From contig NZ_VMDU01000004.1 in NCBI RefSeq assembly GCF_008271465.1, positions 186,001 through 250,000 of the forward strand: a DNA stretch of 64,000 nucleotides, read 5' to 3'. A program made the position numbers and the translations under genes. The stretch is from Tabrizicola flagellatus (GTDB lineage: Bacteria; Pseudomonadota; Alphaproteobacteria; Rhodobacterales; Rhodobacteraceae). Under the pieces are notes generated by a model. The model worked only from the letters and a program-made list of their open reading frames with translations, had not been told where the DNA came from and did no database searches. Positions 8,078 to 15,588 of the stretch are shown here, one piece after another. How positions within the stretch are numbered: the first letter of the stretch is position 1; each line of letters starts with the position of its first letter.

Positions 8078-9046
8078 ATGCAGGCCTGGCAGGTCAGCGA
8101 ACCCGGCGGCGCCCCGACGCTCGGCTCGATCGACACCCCGGTTCCCGTTAAAGGCGAAATCGTTGTCCGCGTGGAAGCAGTCGGGCTCAACTTCGCGGAT
8201 ATGCTCTCGATCCAGGGCAAGTACCAGGTCCGACACCCGTTTCCCTATGTGCCGGGCATGGAACTCTCGGGCGTGGTCGAGACGCTGGGCCCGGAGACCG
8301 ACGGGCCGGCTCCCGGCACCCGGATCTTGTCCACCTGTCCCTCCGGCGCCCTTGCCGAACGTGTGGCCCTGCCCGCTACCCGGGTCTGCCCGCTTCCCGA
8401 TTGCATGAGCTTTGTCGAAGCCGCCGGTTTTCCCATCGCCTACGGAACCTCGCATCTGGCACTGACGCATACGGCGCGGCTGCGGGCGGGCGAGACCCTG
8501 TTCGTGACCGGCGCCGCCGGCGGCGTGGGGCTGACGGCGGTCGAGATCGGCAAGCGGCTGGGCGCAAGGGTCATCGCCTCCGCCCGCGGGAAAGACCGGC
8601 TGGAGATCGCCCGTGCCGCGGGGGCGGACGTGCTGATCGACAGCGAGGCGCCCGGACTGAAAGAGGCGCTGCGGGCCGAAGGCGGCGTCGATGTCGTCTA
8701 TGACGCTGTCGGCGGGCCGGCCTTCGATGCCGCGCTGCGCGCCTGCCGACCCGAGGGGCGGCTTCTTGCGATCGGTTTCGCCTCGGGCGAGGTTCCGCAG
8801 ATCCCGGCGAACCTCCTTCTGGTGAAGAACCTCACCGTTTCGGGATTCTGGTATGGAGGGATGGAGACACACGCTCCGTCCCTGGTCGCCGCCAGCTTGG
8901 CCGAGCTTCTGCGCTGGCGGGCCGAGGGGCTGATCCGTCCCCATGTCAGCCACGTCCTGCCCTTTGACGCCTTTCCCGAGGGTCTGGCACTCTTGCGCGA
9001 CCGCAGGGCGACCGGAAAGGTCGTGATCCGGGTTCAGCAGCAGTAG
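8078..9046 (+). CDS. NADPH:quinone oxidoreductase family protein (zinc-free MDR)
   Basis: Medium-chain dehydrogenase/reductase of 322 residues, probably reducing quinones or enones with NADPH in the cytosol. It has an N-terminal GroES-like domain (VGLNFADMLSIQGKYQ, typical of QOR) and a Rossmann domain with the NADP motif GAAGGVGLTAVEIGK near residues 148-162. No zinc-binding cysteine cluster is present. ATG at 8078 has GGAG 7 nt upstream; the in-frame TTG at 8066 overlaps that site and is less likely. Its 3' end overlaps the convergent LysR gene by 13 bp. A palindrome-rich region upstream suggests regulation. Confidence 0.85.
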   Translation: MQAWQVSEPGGAPTLGSIDTPVPVKGEIVVRVEAVGLNFADMLSIQGKYQVRHPFPYVPGMELSGVVETLGPETDGPAPGTRILSTCPSGALAERVALPATRVCPLPDCMSFVEAAGFPIAYGTSHLALTHTARLRAGETLFVTGAAGGVGLTAVEIGKRLGARVIASARGKDRLEIARAAGADVLIDSEAPGLKEALRAEGGVDVVYDAVGGPAFDAALRACRPEGRLLAIGFASGEVPQIPANLLLVKNLTVSGFWYGGMETHAPSLVAASLAELLRWRAEGLIRPHVSHVLPFDAFPEGLALLRDRRATGKVVIRVQQQ

Positions 9047-9885
9047 GCCAGGCGCAGCTCGGCCATGAGCATGTCCACCGCCTCGCCCGTCGCCGCCGGC
9101 GAACGGTAGAGCGCAAGCTTCATCTCGCCCAGCGCCGGCAGCTGGTTCTCGGCCTCGATCACCTCGGTATCGGCCGGGATGTTGCCCAGCATCCGGGCCG
9201 AGACCGCCAGGTCGGCGGCCACCATCGCCTCGACCGCCTGCTCGCTTTCCCCGCCAGTCGCCAGCTCCCACGAGATCCCGGCCCGGTCCAGCGCCGCCTG
9301 AGCCGCCGGGCGAAAGATGCAGCCGTCCTTGAAGCCCAGGCGCAGCGGCCGGCGCTGCCAGGCGGTGCCTTCCGGAGCGCCGACCCAGACCAGCGGCCGC
9401 GCGCCCAGAACCTCGGCGCCGGGATCGGGGCTGTCCTCGGTGGTCACGATCACGTCGAACCCGCCGCGGGCGAACTCCTGCTTCATGGCAATGGTGAAGG
9501 ACGAGACCAGGTTCACCTGCACCCGGGGATAGGTCTGCGCCATCCGCTTCAGGATGCCGGGGATCGCCGGATAGACCACGTCATGCGGCACCCCCAGCCG
9601 GATCGTGCCACAGCAGGCCGTGGCGTTGAAGCGCGACAGCGCCTCGTCGTTCAGGGCCAGCATCCGGCGGCCGTAGGACAGAAGCTGCTCGCCCTCCGGC
9701 GAAAGCGCCAGCTTGCGCGCCGCGCGCAAGAACAGCTGCATCCCCAGCGACTCCTCCAGCCGCTTGATCTGCATGGAGACGGCGGATTGCGTCAGGTTCA
9801 GATAGCCCGCCGCCCGCGTCACCCCGCCCACATCGGCGACGGTGACGAAGGACCGCAGGGCGGCAAGGTCGAGATTGCGCGGCAT
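9034..9885 (-). CDS. LysR family transcriptional regulator
   Basis: The 283-residue protein has a winged HTH (residues about 4-62: LDLAALRSFVTVADVGGVTR, then LNLTQSAVSMQIKRLEESLG) and a LysR substrate-binding domain from about residue 88. Its sequence is closest in feel to LrhA-type regulators. ATG at 9883-9885 gives the canonical N-terminus; the 21-residue upstream extension is not LysR-like. It is divergent from the DUF1127 gene, a pairing I know from other Rhodobacterales, so the DUF1127 gene is a plausible target. The effector is unknown. Confidence 0.9.
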   Translation of the reverse strand: MPRNLDLAALRSFVTVADVGGVTRAAGYLNLTQSAVSMQIKRLEESLGMQLFLRAARKLALSPEGEQLLSYGRRMLALNDEALSRFNATACCGTIRLGVPHDVVYPAIPGILKRMAQTYPRVQVNLVSSFTIAMKQEFARGGFDVIVTTEDSPDPGAEVLGARPLVWVGAPEGTAWQRRPLRLGFKDGCIFRPAAQAALDRAGISWELATGGESEQAVEAMVAADLAVSARMLGNIPADTEVIEAENQLPALGEMKLALYRSPAATGEAVDMLMAELRLAYCC

Positions 9886-9927
9886 ATCACAAATCCTGAT
9901 GGATGGCGTCACGATCATTCGTTTCCA

Positions 9928-9937
9928 TGATGCATCA
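9928..9937. promoter_or_regulatory. 10-bp palindrome in the LysR/DUF1127 intergenic region
   Basis: TGATGCATCA is self-complementary and sits 43 bp from the LysR start and 73 bp from the DUF1127 start. Further GCATC half sites lie at 9945-9949 and 9956-9960. It is a candidate LysR operator controlling both genes; this is inference from position. Confidence 0.4.
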
Positions 9938-10009
9938 GAGTCTGGCATCGTTCAAGCATCCTGATCGACCCTGACACCGCCATCACGGAAACCGATGAAA
10001 GGCCCCGCC

Positions 10010-10225
10010 ATGCGCTCCTTCGCCCTGTCCCGCACGCTTCGTTCCGCCCCGCCCCGCCTCTCCCTGCCGCGCCGGATCTGGCATGCCCTGATGCTGGCCC
10101 GGACCCGCCGCGCCCTTGCGCGTCTCGACGACCACCTCCTTGCCGACATCGGCCTCAGCCGCGAAGACGCCGAAGCCGAGGCGCGGCGGCCCCTCTGGGA
10201 TGCGCCGTCGCATTGGCAGGACTGA
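10010..10225 (+). CDS. DUF1127 domain-containing small protein
   Basis: A 71-residue, arginine-rich protein. The C-terminal half contains the DUF1127 signature: RRALARLDDHLLADIGLSRE (about residues 33-52). Small DUF1127 proteins in alphaproteobacteria have been linked to RNA binding and turnover; the role of this one is unknown. ATG at 10010 follows AAAGG; an alternative ATG at 9995 would add five residues. It is divergent from the LysR gene and is probably monocistronic, since a promoter and the BI-1 gene follow. Confidence 0.8.
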   Translation: MRSFALSRTLRSAPPRLSLPRRIWHALMLARTRRALARLDDHLLADIGLSREDAEAEARRPLWDAPSHWQD

Positions 10226-10264
10226 AAGGTTGACAGTTTTCGGCATGATCCGGGCCGGAAACGC

Positions 10265-10293
10265 TTGAAATGAACCTGTGCGATACCGATATT
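10265..10293 (+). promoter_or_regulatory. Candidate sigma-70 promoter of the BI-1 family gene
   Basis: TTGAAA (10265-10270), a 17-nt spacer, then GATATT (10288-10293), 64 bp before the start codon. An additional TTGACA at 10230 lacks a partner -10. Confidence 0.4.
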
Positions 10294-10356
10294 CGACCCA
10301 CGAGGTCGCGCCGGTTCCCCCGGCGTTGCCCTTAGGGACAACATCGGAGGCTTCAC

Positions 10357-11094
10357 ATGGCTCAATTTGACACGGTCCGCAGCGTAGGCGTCGGCGCCCG
10401 CGCGCAGATCGACGAAGGGCTTCGCGCCCACATGAACAAGGTTTACGGGCTGATGTCCGTGGCGATGCTGGTCACCGCCGGCGTTGCCTGGGCGGTCGGC
10501 TCGTCCGAACAGCTGTTCTCGATCCTGCGGAACCCCGCGACCGGCTCGATGACCATCCTCGGCTGGGTGGCGATGTTCCTGCCGCTGATCATGGTCTTCG
10601 CCTTCGGCGCGCTGATCAACCGGATGTCGGCCGCGGCCGCACAGCTGTTCTTCTACGCCTTCGCGGCGGCGATGGGCCTGTCGCTGGCCTGGATCTTCCA
10701 GGTGTTCACCGGCGTCTCCATCGCGCAGACCTTCCTCATCACCGCGATCTCCTTCGCAGGCCTGTCGCTCTACGGCTACACGACCAAGCGTGACCTGAGC
10801 GGCATGGGCACCTTCCTGATGATGGGTCTGATCGGCCTGATCGTCGCGATGATCGTGAACCTGTTCCTCGCCTCCTCGGCGCTGGCCTTCGCGATCTCGG
10901 TGATCGGCGTGCTGATCTTCGCCGGCCTGACCGCCTTCGACACCCAGCGGATCAAGACCGACTACATCCAGCATTCGGTGGCGATGGACCAGGAATGGCT
11001 GGGCAAGTCCGCGATCATGGGCGCGCTGACGCTCTATCTGGACTTCATCAACCTGTTCATGTTCCTGCTCCAGTTCCTGGGCAACCGGGAATAG
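10357..11094 (+). CDS. Bax inhibitor-1/YccA family membrane protein
   Basis: Integral inner-membrane protein of 245 residues with about seven hydrophobic segments from residue 28 onward (first VYGLMSVAMLVTAGVAWAVG). The family includes YccA, which modulates FtsH, and YetJ-type pH-dependent Ca2+ leak channels. The second-last conserved segment, ALTAFDTQRIK-like (AGLTAFDTQRIKTDY), carries the aspartate typical of the family. The cytosolic N-terminus is polar. GGAGG at 10346-10350 precedes the ATG. It is flanked by its own candidate promoter and a strong terminator, so it is monocistronic. Confidence 0.92.
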   Translation: MAQFDTVRSVGVGARAQIDEGLRAHMNKVYGLMSVAMLVTAGVAWAVGSSEQLFSILRNPATGSMTILGWVAMFLPLIMVFAFGALINRMSAAAAQLFFYAFAAAMGLSLAWIFQVFTGVSIAQTFLITAISFAGLSLYGYTTKRDLSGMGTFLMMGLIGLIVAMIVNLFLASSALAFAISVIGVLIFAGLTAFDTQRIKTDYIQHSVAMDQEWLGKSAIMGALTLYLDFINLFMFLLQFLGNRE

Positions 11095-11118
11095 GGCAGG
11101 CGGAAGCACCCTTGGGCG

Positions 11119-11144
11119 GGGCCGGTCTTCGGACCGGCCCTTTT
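11119..11144 (+). terminator. Rho-independent terminator of the BI-1 family gene
   Basis: GGGCCGGTC (11119-11127), tetraloop TTCG, GACCGGCCC (11132-11140), then TTTT. A UUCG-capped 9-bp GC stem 24 nt after the stop codon is a textbook intrinsic terminator. Confidence 0.92.
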
Positions 11145-11156
11145 CCATTCCGGCGC

Positions 11157-11678
11157 TCAGATTGCGGTCTGGCGCAGGTTGGCCATCATCCTGATCGCAG
11201 GAAAGACGATCCCGGGCGCCAGCGGCACGTCGACCGGATGCAAGGCCCTGAACCCAAGCGCCTGGTAGAAGGGCACCGCCGTCCGGGTGGACAGGCAATC
11301 CAGCCATTCCACCCCCGCCTTCCGAGCATCCAGCATCACCCTGCCCATCAGCGCCCGGCCGATCCCCCTCCGGGTCAGGTCGGGGTCGGTCGCAACATGC
11401 CGGACGTGGCCGCTGCCACCGCTGCCCTCTGGTCCCAGCGGATTTCCCCGGGTCCACCCCCCTGCCGCCAGCACCCTGCCTGCCCCGTCCTCGGCCAGGA
11501 AATAGTTCCCCGAGGCCAGAAGCTCGGGCCGGGCCCGGGCGATCCTCGGAATCGCCAGCACCATGATCGAGGGGGGATAGTCCGCCGCCAGCAGACGCGG
11601 ATAGCTGCGGGCCAGCAAGGCGTCCACGGCAGCGATGTCGGCCGGAGAGGCCTGCCGGACAGAGAGTGTAGGTGTCAT
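11157..11678 (-). CDS. GNAT family N-acetyltransferase
   Basis: The 173-residue protein carries the GNAT acetyl-CoA-binding motif A in RHVATDPDLTRRGIGRALMG (about residues 95-114, Q/RxxGxG/A pattern RRGIGRA) and a motif B-like PFYQALGF. The acceptor substrate is unknown. Start ATG at 11676-11678 leaves out a 27-residue arginine-rich upstream extension. It is convergent with the BI-1 gene across the terminator and lies downstream of the VIT1/CCC1 gene on the same strand, with 46 bp between them. Confidence 0.85.
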   Translation of the reverse strand: MTPTLSVRQASPADIAAVDALLARSYPRLLAADYPPSIMVLAIPRIARARPELLASGNYFLAEDGAGRVLAAGGWTRGNPLGPEGSGGSGHVRHVATDPDLTRRGIGRALMGRVMLDARKAGVEWLDCLSTRTAVPFYQALGFRALHPVDVPLAPGIVFPAIRMMANLRQTAI

Positions 11679-11724
11679 CTTCCGGCAAATGGAGCGCCGG
11701 CACCAAAAGGAAAGGGCTGCCGGG

Positions 11725-12417
11725 TCAGACGACCGCGCCGAAGAGGCGCCCCACGCCAAAGGTCACGGCCATGGCCACCGCACCCCAGAAGGTGACCCGC
11801 GCCACCGCGCGCGGGATGCTCGCTCCGCCCGCCCGCGCTCCCACGGCACCAAGCAGCGCCAGGAACACCAGCGCAAGCCCGGTGACCCACAGCGCGATCT
11901 GCGCCTCGGGGGCAAGGGCGGCAGCGGCCAGCGGCAGGGCCGCCCCCACTGCAAAGGTCAGCGCCGAGGCCCCCGCCGCCACCAGCGGCCGCGCCTCGGT
12001 ATGCTCGAAGATGCCCAGCTCGTCGCGCACATGCGCGGCCAGCGGGTCCTTCGCATGCAGGGCTGCGGCCACCTGCTGCGCCAGATCGGACGGCACGCCG
12101 CGGGCCTCGTAGATGCCGGCCAGGGCGCGCAGCTCCTCCTCCGGGTCGGCTGCGATCTCGGCCCTTTCGCGCGCGATGTCGGCGGCTTCAGTGTCCGATT
12201 GGGACGAGACGCTGACATATTCCCCTGCCGCCATCGACAGCGCCCCGGCCGCCAGCCCGGCCGCACCCGCGACCAGCACCTCGGCCCGACCCGAGGCTGC
12301 CGCGACGCCGACGATCAGCGCGGCGGTCGAGACGATGCCGTCATTCGCGCCCAGGACCGCCGCGCGCAGCCAGCCGACACGTGCGACGTAATGCTCTTCC
12401 CGGTGATTGCGTTCCAT
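11725..12417 (-). CDS. VIT1/CCC1 family metal transporter
   Basis: Membrane protein of 230 residues related to vacuolar iron/manganese transporters and nodulin-21 proteins. The N-terminal signature AAVLGANDGIVSTAALIVGVAAA (about residues 19-41) and AAGALSMAAGEYVSVSSQSDTE (about 56-77) are diagnostic. A cytosolic acidic helical segment (residues about 76-140) precedes the last three hydrophobic helices. Such bacterial proteins are thought to move Fe2+ or Mn2+; substrate is not determined here. It may be co-transcribed with the downstream acetyltransferase. Confidence 0.9.
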   Translation of the reverse strand: MERNHREEHYVARVGWLRAAVLGANDGIVSTAALIVGVAAASGRAEVLVAGAAGLAAGALSMAAGEYVSVSSQSDTEAADIARERAEIAADPEEELRALAGIYEARGVPSDLAQQVAAALHAKDPLAAHVRDELGIFEHTEARPLVAAGASALTFAVGAALPLAAAALAPEAQIALWVTGLALVFLALLGAVGARAGGASIPRAVARVTFWGAVAMAVTFGVGRLFGAVV

Positions 12418-12520
12418 GGCGCCTCTCCTCTGACTTCAGCCAGAAAGGACGGCAAACGGCCGCCGGGTCAATGACATAGGTCAGGACAACGCAAGCGCGG
12501 GCTTAACAGGACCAAAAACT

Positions 12521-12549
12521 CAAAAGGCCGCGCCCCGGAAGGCACGGCC
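12521..12549 (-). terminator. Rho-independent terminator downstream of rpmG
   Basis: On the minus strand GGCCGTGCC (plus 12541-12549) pairs with GGCGCGGCC (plus 12526-12534), one G-T pair, and is followed by TTTTGAGTTTTT. It lies 25 nt past the rpmG stop. Confidence 0.85.
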
Positions 12550-12573
12550 CCTGAAACGACAGAACGGCAGATC

Positions 12574-12741
12574 CTACTTGATCTTGCCTTCCTTGTACTC
12601 GACGTGCTCCCGCTTCACGGGATCGTATTTCTTGACGACCATCTTCTCGGTCATCGTCTTGGCGTTCTTCTTGGTCACGTAGAAGTGGCCCGTGCCCGCG
12701 GTCGAGTTCAGGCGGATCTTGATGGTGGCGGGCTTCGCCAT
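12574..12741 (-). CDS. rpmG: 50S ribosomal protein L33
   Basis: A 55-residue basic protein, [20 protein letters not shown] onward, matching the alphaproteobacterial L33 that lacks the zinc-binding cysteines. The conserved [11 protein letters not shown] and [18 protein letters not shown] stretches are present. The start at 12739-12741 has AGGAGAT upstream. It is flanked by a rho-independent terminator and appears monocistronic. Confidence 0.97.
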   Translation of the reverse strand: MAKPATIKIRLNSTAGTGHFYVTKKNAKTMTEKMVVKKYDPVKREHVEYKEGKIK

Positions 12742-12843
12742 GGTCGTATCTCCTGCATCGGGGAATCCCCATGGGCCCCGGTAAAATCCTTGAAGCCCGC
12801 CTTTTAGCCAAGCGGACGGCAGAGTCAACCGGTATCGGCGCGC

Positions 12844-13518
12844 TTATTGCCACATCGCGGCGCGCAGTTCCCAGGGCGTGACCTTCCCGTCGCCGTCGCT
12901 GTCGGCGGCATCGTACTGCGCCTTCTCGGCGGCCAGGAATTCCGCCGCCGTGACCTTGCCGTCGCCGTCCGCATCCTTCGCGGCAAAGCGCGCGGCATGG
13001 CGCTCCTGCATGGCCTGCGACATGGCTCGGGGGTTCATCATCCCCATTCGGCCCGCGCCCATCTCGTCCGGCGTCAGCGCGCCGTCACCGTCGGCATCCA
13101 TCGCGGCGAACATCGCCTCGGCATGGGCCGAAGCCTCTTCGGCCGAGACATCGCCGCTCTGATCGGTATCGATGGCCGCCATCATGCCGCCGCCCGGCCC
13201 CATTCCGCCCGGTCCCATTCCGCCCGGTCCCATGCCAAAGCCCGGAGCCTGACCATAGCCGGGACCACCGCCCCAGCCCTGCCCCATGCCGGGCGACATG
13301 CCCGGCCCCATTCCGGGACCCATGCCCGGCCCCATGCCCTGCCCCGGCATCTGCCCGTATCCGGGACCCTGCCCATATCCCGGACCGCCGGCCCAGCCCT
13401 GACCCATGTTCCAGCCGGGACCATTGCCCCACCAGCCCCATCCGGGCTGGCCCTGCGCCAACGCCGGCACGGCGCCGGACAGTCCCAGTACGGCAACCAC
13501 TGCAAAAGTCCTGAACAT
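12844..13518 (-). CDS. Secreted EF-hand protein with Gly-Met-Pro repeat region
   Basis: The 224-residue protein has a Sec signal peptide (residues 1-22, cleavage after ALA). A low-complexity region of Gly, Met, Pro, Gln and Trp follows (about 25-112), with GMGP units repeated. Then come four canonical EF-hand loops at residues 117-128 (DTDQSGDVSAEE), 141-152 (DADGDGALTPDE), 182-193 (DADGDGKVTAAE) and 206-217 (DSDGDGKVTPWE). All have Asp/Asn at positions 1, 3 and 5 and Glu at 12, so Ca2+ binding is likely. The protein probably acts in the periplasm; the methionine-rich section might also bind copper or be a flexible linker. The function is otherwise unknown. Confidence 0.88.
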   Translation of the reverse strand: MFRTFAVVAVLGLSGAVPALAQGQPGWGWWGNGPGWNMGQGWAGGPGYGQGPGYGQMPGQGMGPGMGPGMGPGMSPGMGQGWGGGPGYGQAPGFGMGPGGMGPGGMGPGGGMMAAIDTDQSGDVSAEEASAHAEAMFAAMDADGDGALTPDEMGAGRMGMMNPRAMSQAMQERHAARFAAKDADGDGKVTAAEFLAAEKAQYDAADSDGDGKVTPWELRAAMWQ

Positions 13519-13649
13519 CGCGCGCTCTCCTGTCTCTGGCGTCGGATTGACACCGCGCGGTCAGACAACAACGCTCATGCGCCACCCGCGTTGACGCAGG
13601 TCAAGCACACGGCATCGTGACCGCCCCCTGACCGGAGAGGAAGGCAGAA

Positions 13650-14068
13650 CTGCGCGGAGAGCCTGTAAGCCGGATTCTGTCCGGGGCCACACCTTGCGGC
13701 GGTTCCCCTGGATGACCATTCCTCTGCCGACCGTGTCGCCACGGCGGTCAAGCTGCCAACCCGGGCCTCTCGGGCGTTGGCATCCCTGCGGGCGGTATCC
13801 CGGACCAAGATCCGGGACCAGCCCCCGCGCGAGGCCCCTATTTGGCATTGCTCCGGGTGGGGCTTGCCGTGCCGGTCCGGTTGCCCGTCCCGCGGTGGGC
13901 TCTTGCCCCACCGTTTCACCATCGCCCTGCATGCAGGGCAGTCTGTTCTCTGTGGCGCTTTCCCTGGGGTTGCCCCCGCCGGGCATTACCCGGCACCCTT
14001 GCCAACGGGAGTCCGGACTTTCCTCGAGTGTCGCCACCCGCGGCCATCCAGCCCTCCGCGCGCGGCTC
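13650..14068 (-). ncRNA. rnpB: RNase P RNA component (class A)
   Basis: On the minus strand the conserved 5' region reads GAGGAAAGTCCGGACTCC (about 14010-14027), followed by GGGTAATGCCCGGCGGGGGC, CCACAGAGAACAGACTGCC, GGTGAAACGGTGGGGCAAGA and, near the 3' end, GACAGAATCCGGCTTACAGG (about 13663-13682). These are the universally conserved CRI, CRIV and CRV segments of bacterial type A RNase P RNA, the catalytic subunit that matures tRNA 5' ends. Length about 420 nt is typical. Ends are estimated from P1 pairing (GCCGCGCGCGG-like 5' strand against the CTCTCCGCGC region) and may be off by a few bases. Confidence 0.96.
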
Positions 14069-14070
14069 AG

Positions 14071-14793
14071 TTAGGCGCTGACCGCCGCCCCGTCAACCGC
14101 TATCCGCCGCAGACCCGCCGCAAGCGCGCGGTCTTTTGCGTCCAGCGGGCCGGTCGCCCAGGGGCGAAAGCGCAGCCGGAAGGCCGCAAGCAAGACGTCC
14201 GGCGCGGCCTCCGGGTAGCCGAAGGCGCGAAGATCGGCCAGAAAGCCCGCCATGTCCGGCGCAGAACCTCCCTCTCCCCCCGTGGGGGGGGGATGGGGTG
14301 GGGGGGCTTCCGAGGCCGGGGACTCGGGCCAGACCGCCAGCCCCTGCAGGGCCAGCCGCCGCCAGTCGAAGCGTGGTCCGGGGTCGCCCTTGCGCTCGGG
14401 CGCCATGTCGCTGTGGCCGATCACCGCCTGCGGCGGCAGTCCGTGGCGCTTCAGCACAGCGGCCAGCAGACCCTCCAGTGCCCGCATCTGCGGCTCGGCG
14501 AAGGGCCGATTGCCCGGGTTGGCCAGTTCGATCCCGATCGACCGCGAGTTCACGTCCCCCTCTCCCGCCCAGGCCCCCGCACCGGCATGCCAGGCGCGAA
14601 GGGCCTCGTCCACCAGCGCGTGCAGAGTGCCGTCCTCGTCGATCAGGTAATGCGCCGAGACCTCGGCCGCAGGGTCGCACAGCCGCTCCAGCGCCTCGGC
14701 ACAGCTGGCCATGGCGGTGTAATGCAGCACCACCAGCTCGACCCGCCTGCCCCGCCGGTCCCCGAAATTCGGCGACAGGCGCGTCAGGCTCAC
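14071..14793 (-). CDS. N-acetylmuramoyl-L-alanine amidase, AmpD family
   Basis: Zinc amidase cleaving muropeptides in peptidoglycan recycling. The 240-residue protein has zinc ligands H24 (VVLHYTAM), H127 (GHSDMAPERKGDPG) and D137, with catalytic-type E89 in SIGIEL. It has no signal peptide, as expected for cytosolic AmpD. A 17-residue insertion (about 161-177, PPPHPPPTGGEGG) comes from an in-frame GC-tract palindrome. Translation starts with GTG at 14793 overlapping the lipoprotein stop (GTGA), implying coupling. Its TAA stop lies only 2 nt from the estimated 5' end of rnpB, so the rnpB promoter must lie inside this gene or rnpB is processed from a longer transcript. Confidence 0.88.
   Translation of the reverse strand: MSLTRLSPNFGDRRGRRVELVVLHYTAMASCAEALERLCDPAAEVSAHYLIDEDGTLHALVDEALRAWHAGAGAWAGEGDVNSRSIGIELANPGNRPFAEPQMRALEGLLAAVLKRHGLPPQAVIGHSDMAPERKGDPGPRFDWRRLALQGLAVWPESPASEAPPPHPPPTGGEGGSAPDMAGFLADLRAFGYPEAAPDVLLAAFRLRFRPWATGPLDAKDRALAAGLRRIAVDGAAVSA
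14264..14312 (-). repeat. G/C-tract palindromic element inserted in frame in the amidase gene
   Basis: Homopolymeric C and G runs flank a short centre (GAACCTCCCTCTC...GTGGGGGGGGGATGGGGTGGGGGGG). It encodes residues about 161-177 of the amidase without breaking frame, in the linker after the catalytic domain. A related but non-coding copy is at 39908-39970. Confidence 0.65.
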
Positions 14794-15557
14794 TGCAGGG
14801 CGGTGCGGAACGGGCGCGGATCCCAGGCGCAGGCAAAGCCGTCACCGTCGGGATCAACGCCCAACCGGTCGCGCTCCGGCCCGCCCTTGGCCAGGAAATC
14901 CTGTTGCGCCTTGTCGGACGAGGGATACTTGGCGCAGGCCGCGTTCACGTCGCGGACCCCGAGGCCGGACCGCTTGTACATCTGCACGCCCGGCGCATGC
15001 TTGGTCGCCAGCGCGAACTCCACGATGTTCGGACCGGTATCGCCCGGACGCGTCGGCAGGTCCCTGGGCTGCACCACGACGTATTCGGCGCGGTTCCGTG
15101 CGATCCGCTCGGCGTCGCTCTCGATGGTCTCGCGCGCCGAGACCGCGCTGAAATCCTGTTCGTCCGAGATGCCGGCGTGGCTCGCGACCTCGCCCGATTC
15201 CACCTTGATTCCGGCCGGCGGCCCGCCGCGCGGACGGGACGAGCTGTCCGCCAGGGTGGGCGCGGCGGCGGGCGCTGCCGCCGGGGCCACCGGCGCTGCG
15301 GCAAGCGGCGCCGATGCGACGGGGGCGACACCCTGCGCGCGGTCGATCGCCGCTGCGGCGGCGGCCGGGTCGAAGCCTCCGCCCGGCGGCGGCACGGTGA
15401 CGGGGGCGCCGACCGGGCCCGGGGCGGCACCGCGAACATAGCTGTTGTAGTCCTGGAATCCGACACCCGACCCGCTGTCGGTCGTCGTCGGGGTGCAGGC
15501 GGCCAGCATCAGCGCAGCAGAAGTTACGCCAGCGGCGGAAAGAAAGGTTCGGCTCAT
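14790..15557 (-). CDS. Lipoprotein with C-terminal excalibur-like Ca2+-binding motif
   Basis: The 255-residue precursor has a lipobox LAAC with C21 as the lipidation site (MSRTFLSAAGVTSAALMLAA precedes it), so it is probably anchored in a membrane facing the periplasm. A long Ala/Pro-rich low-complexity linker (about 45-105) leads to a domain with RAEYVVVQPRDLPTRPG. The C-terminus DVNAACAKYPSSDKAQQDFL ... DPDGDGFACAWDP is excalibur-like, with two conserved cysteines and a DxDxDG loop. ATG at 15555-15557 was chosen over the upstream frame, which overlaps gatA. Its stop overlaps the amidase start by 4 nt. Function unknown; a cell-envelope role is suggested by the coupled amidase. Confidence 0.8.
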   Translation of the reverse strand: MSRTFLSAAGVTSAALMLAACTPTTTDSGSGVGFQDYNSYVRGAAPGPVGAPVTVPPPGGGFDPAAAAAAIDRAQGVAPVASAPLAAAPVAPAAAPAAAPTLADSSSRPRGGPPAGIKVESGEVASHAGISDEQDFSAVSARETIESDAERIARNRAEYVVVQPRDLPTRPGDTGPNIVEFALATKHAPGVQMYKRSGLGVRDVNAACAKYPSSDKAQQDFLAKGGPERDRLGVDPDGDGFACAWDPRPFRTALQ

Positions 15558-15588
15558 TACTGCCTCGACGGGTGCATTTCGGCGCCCA

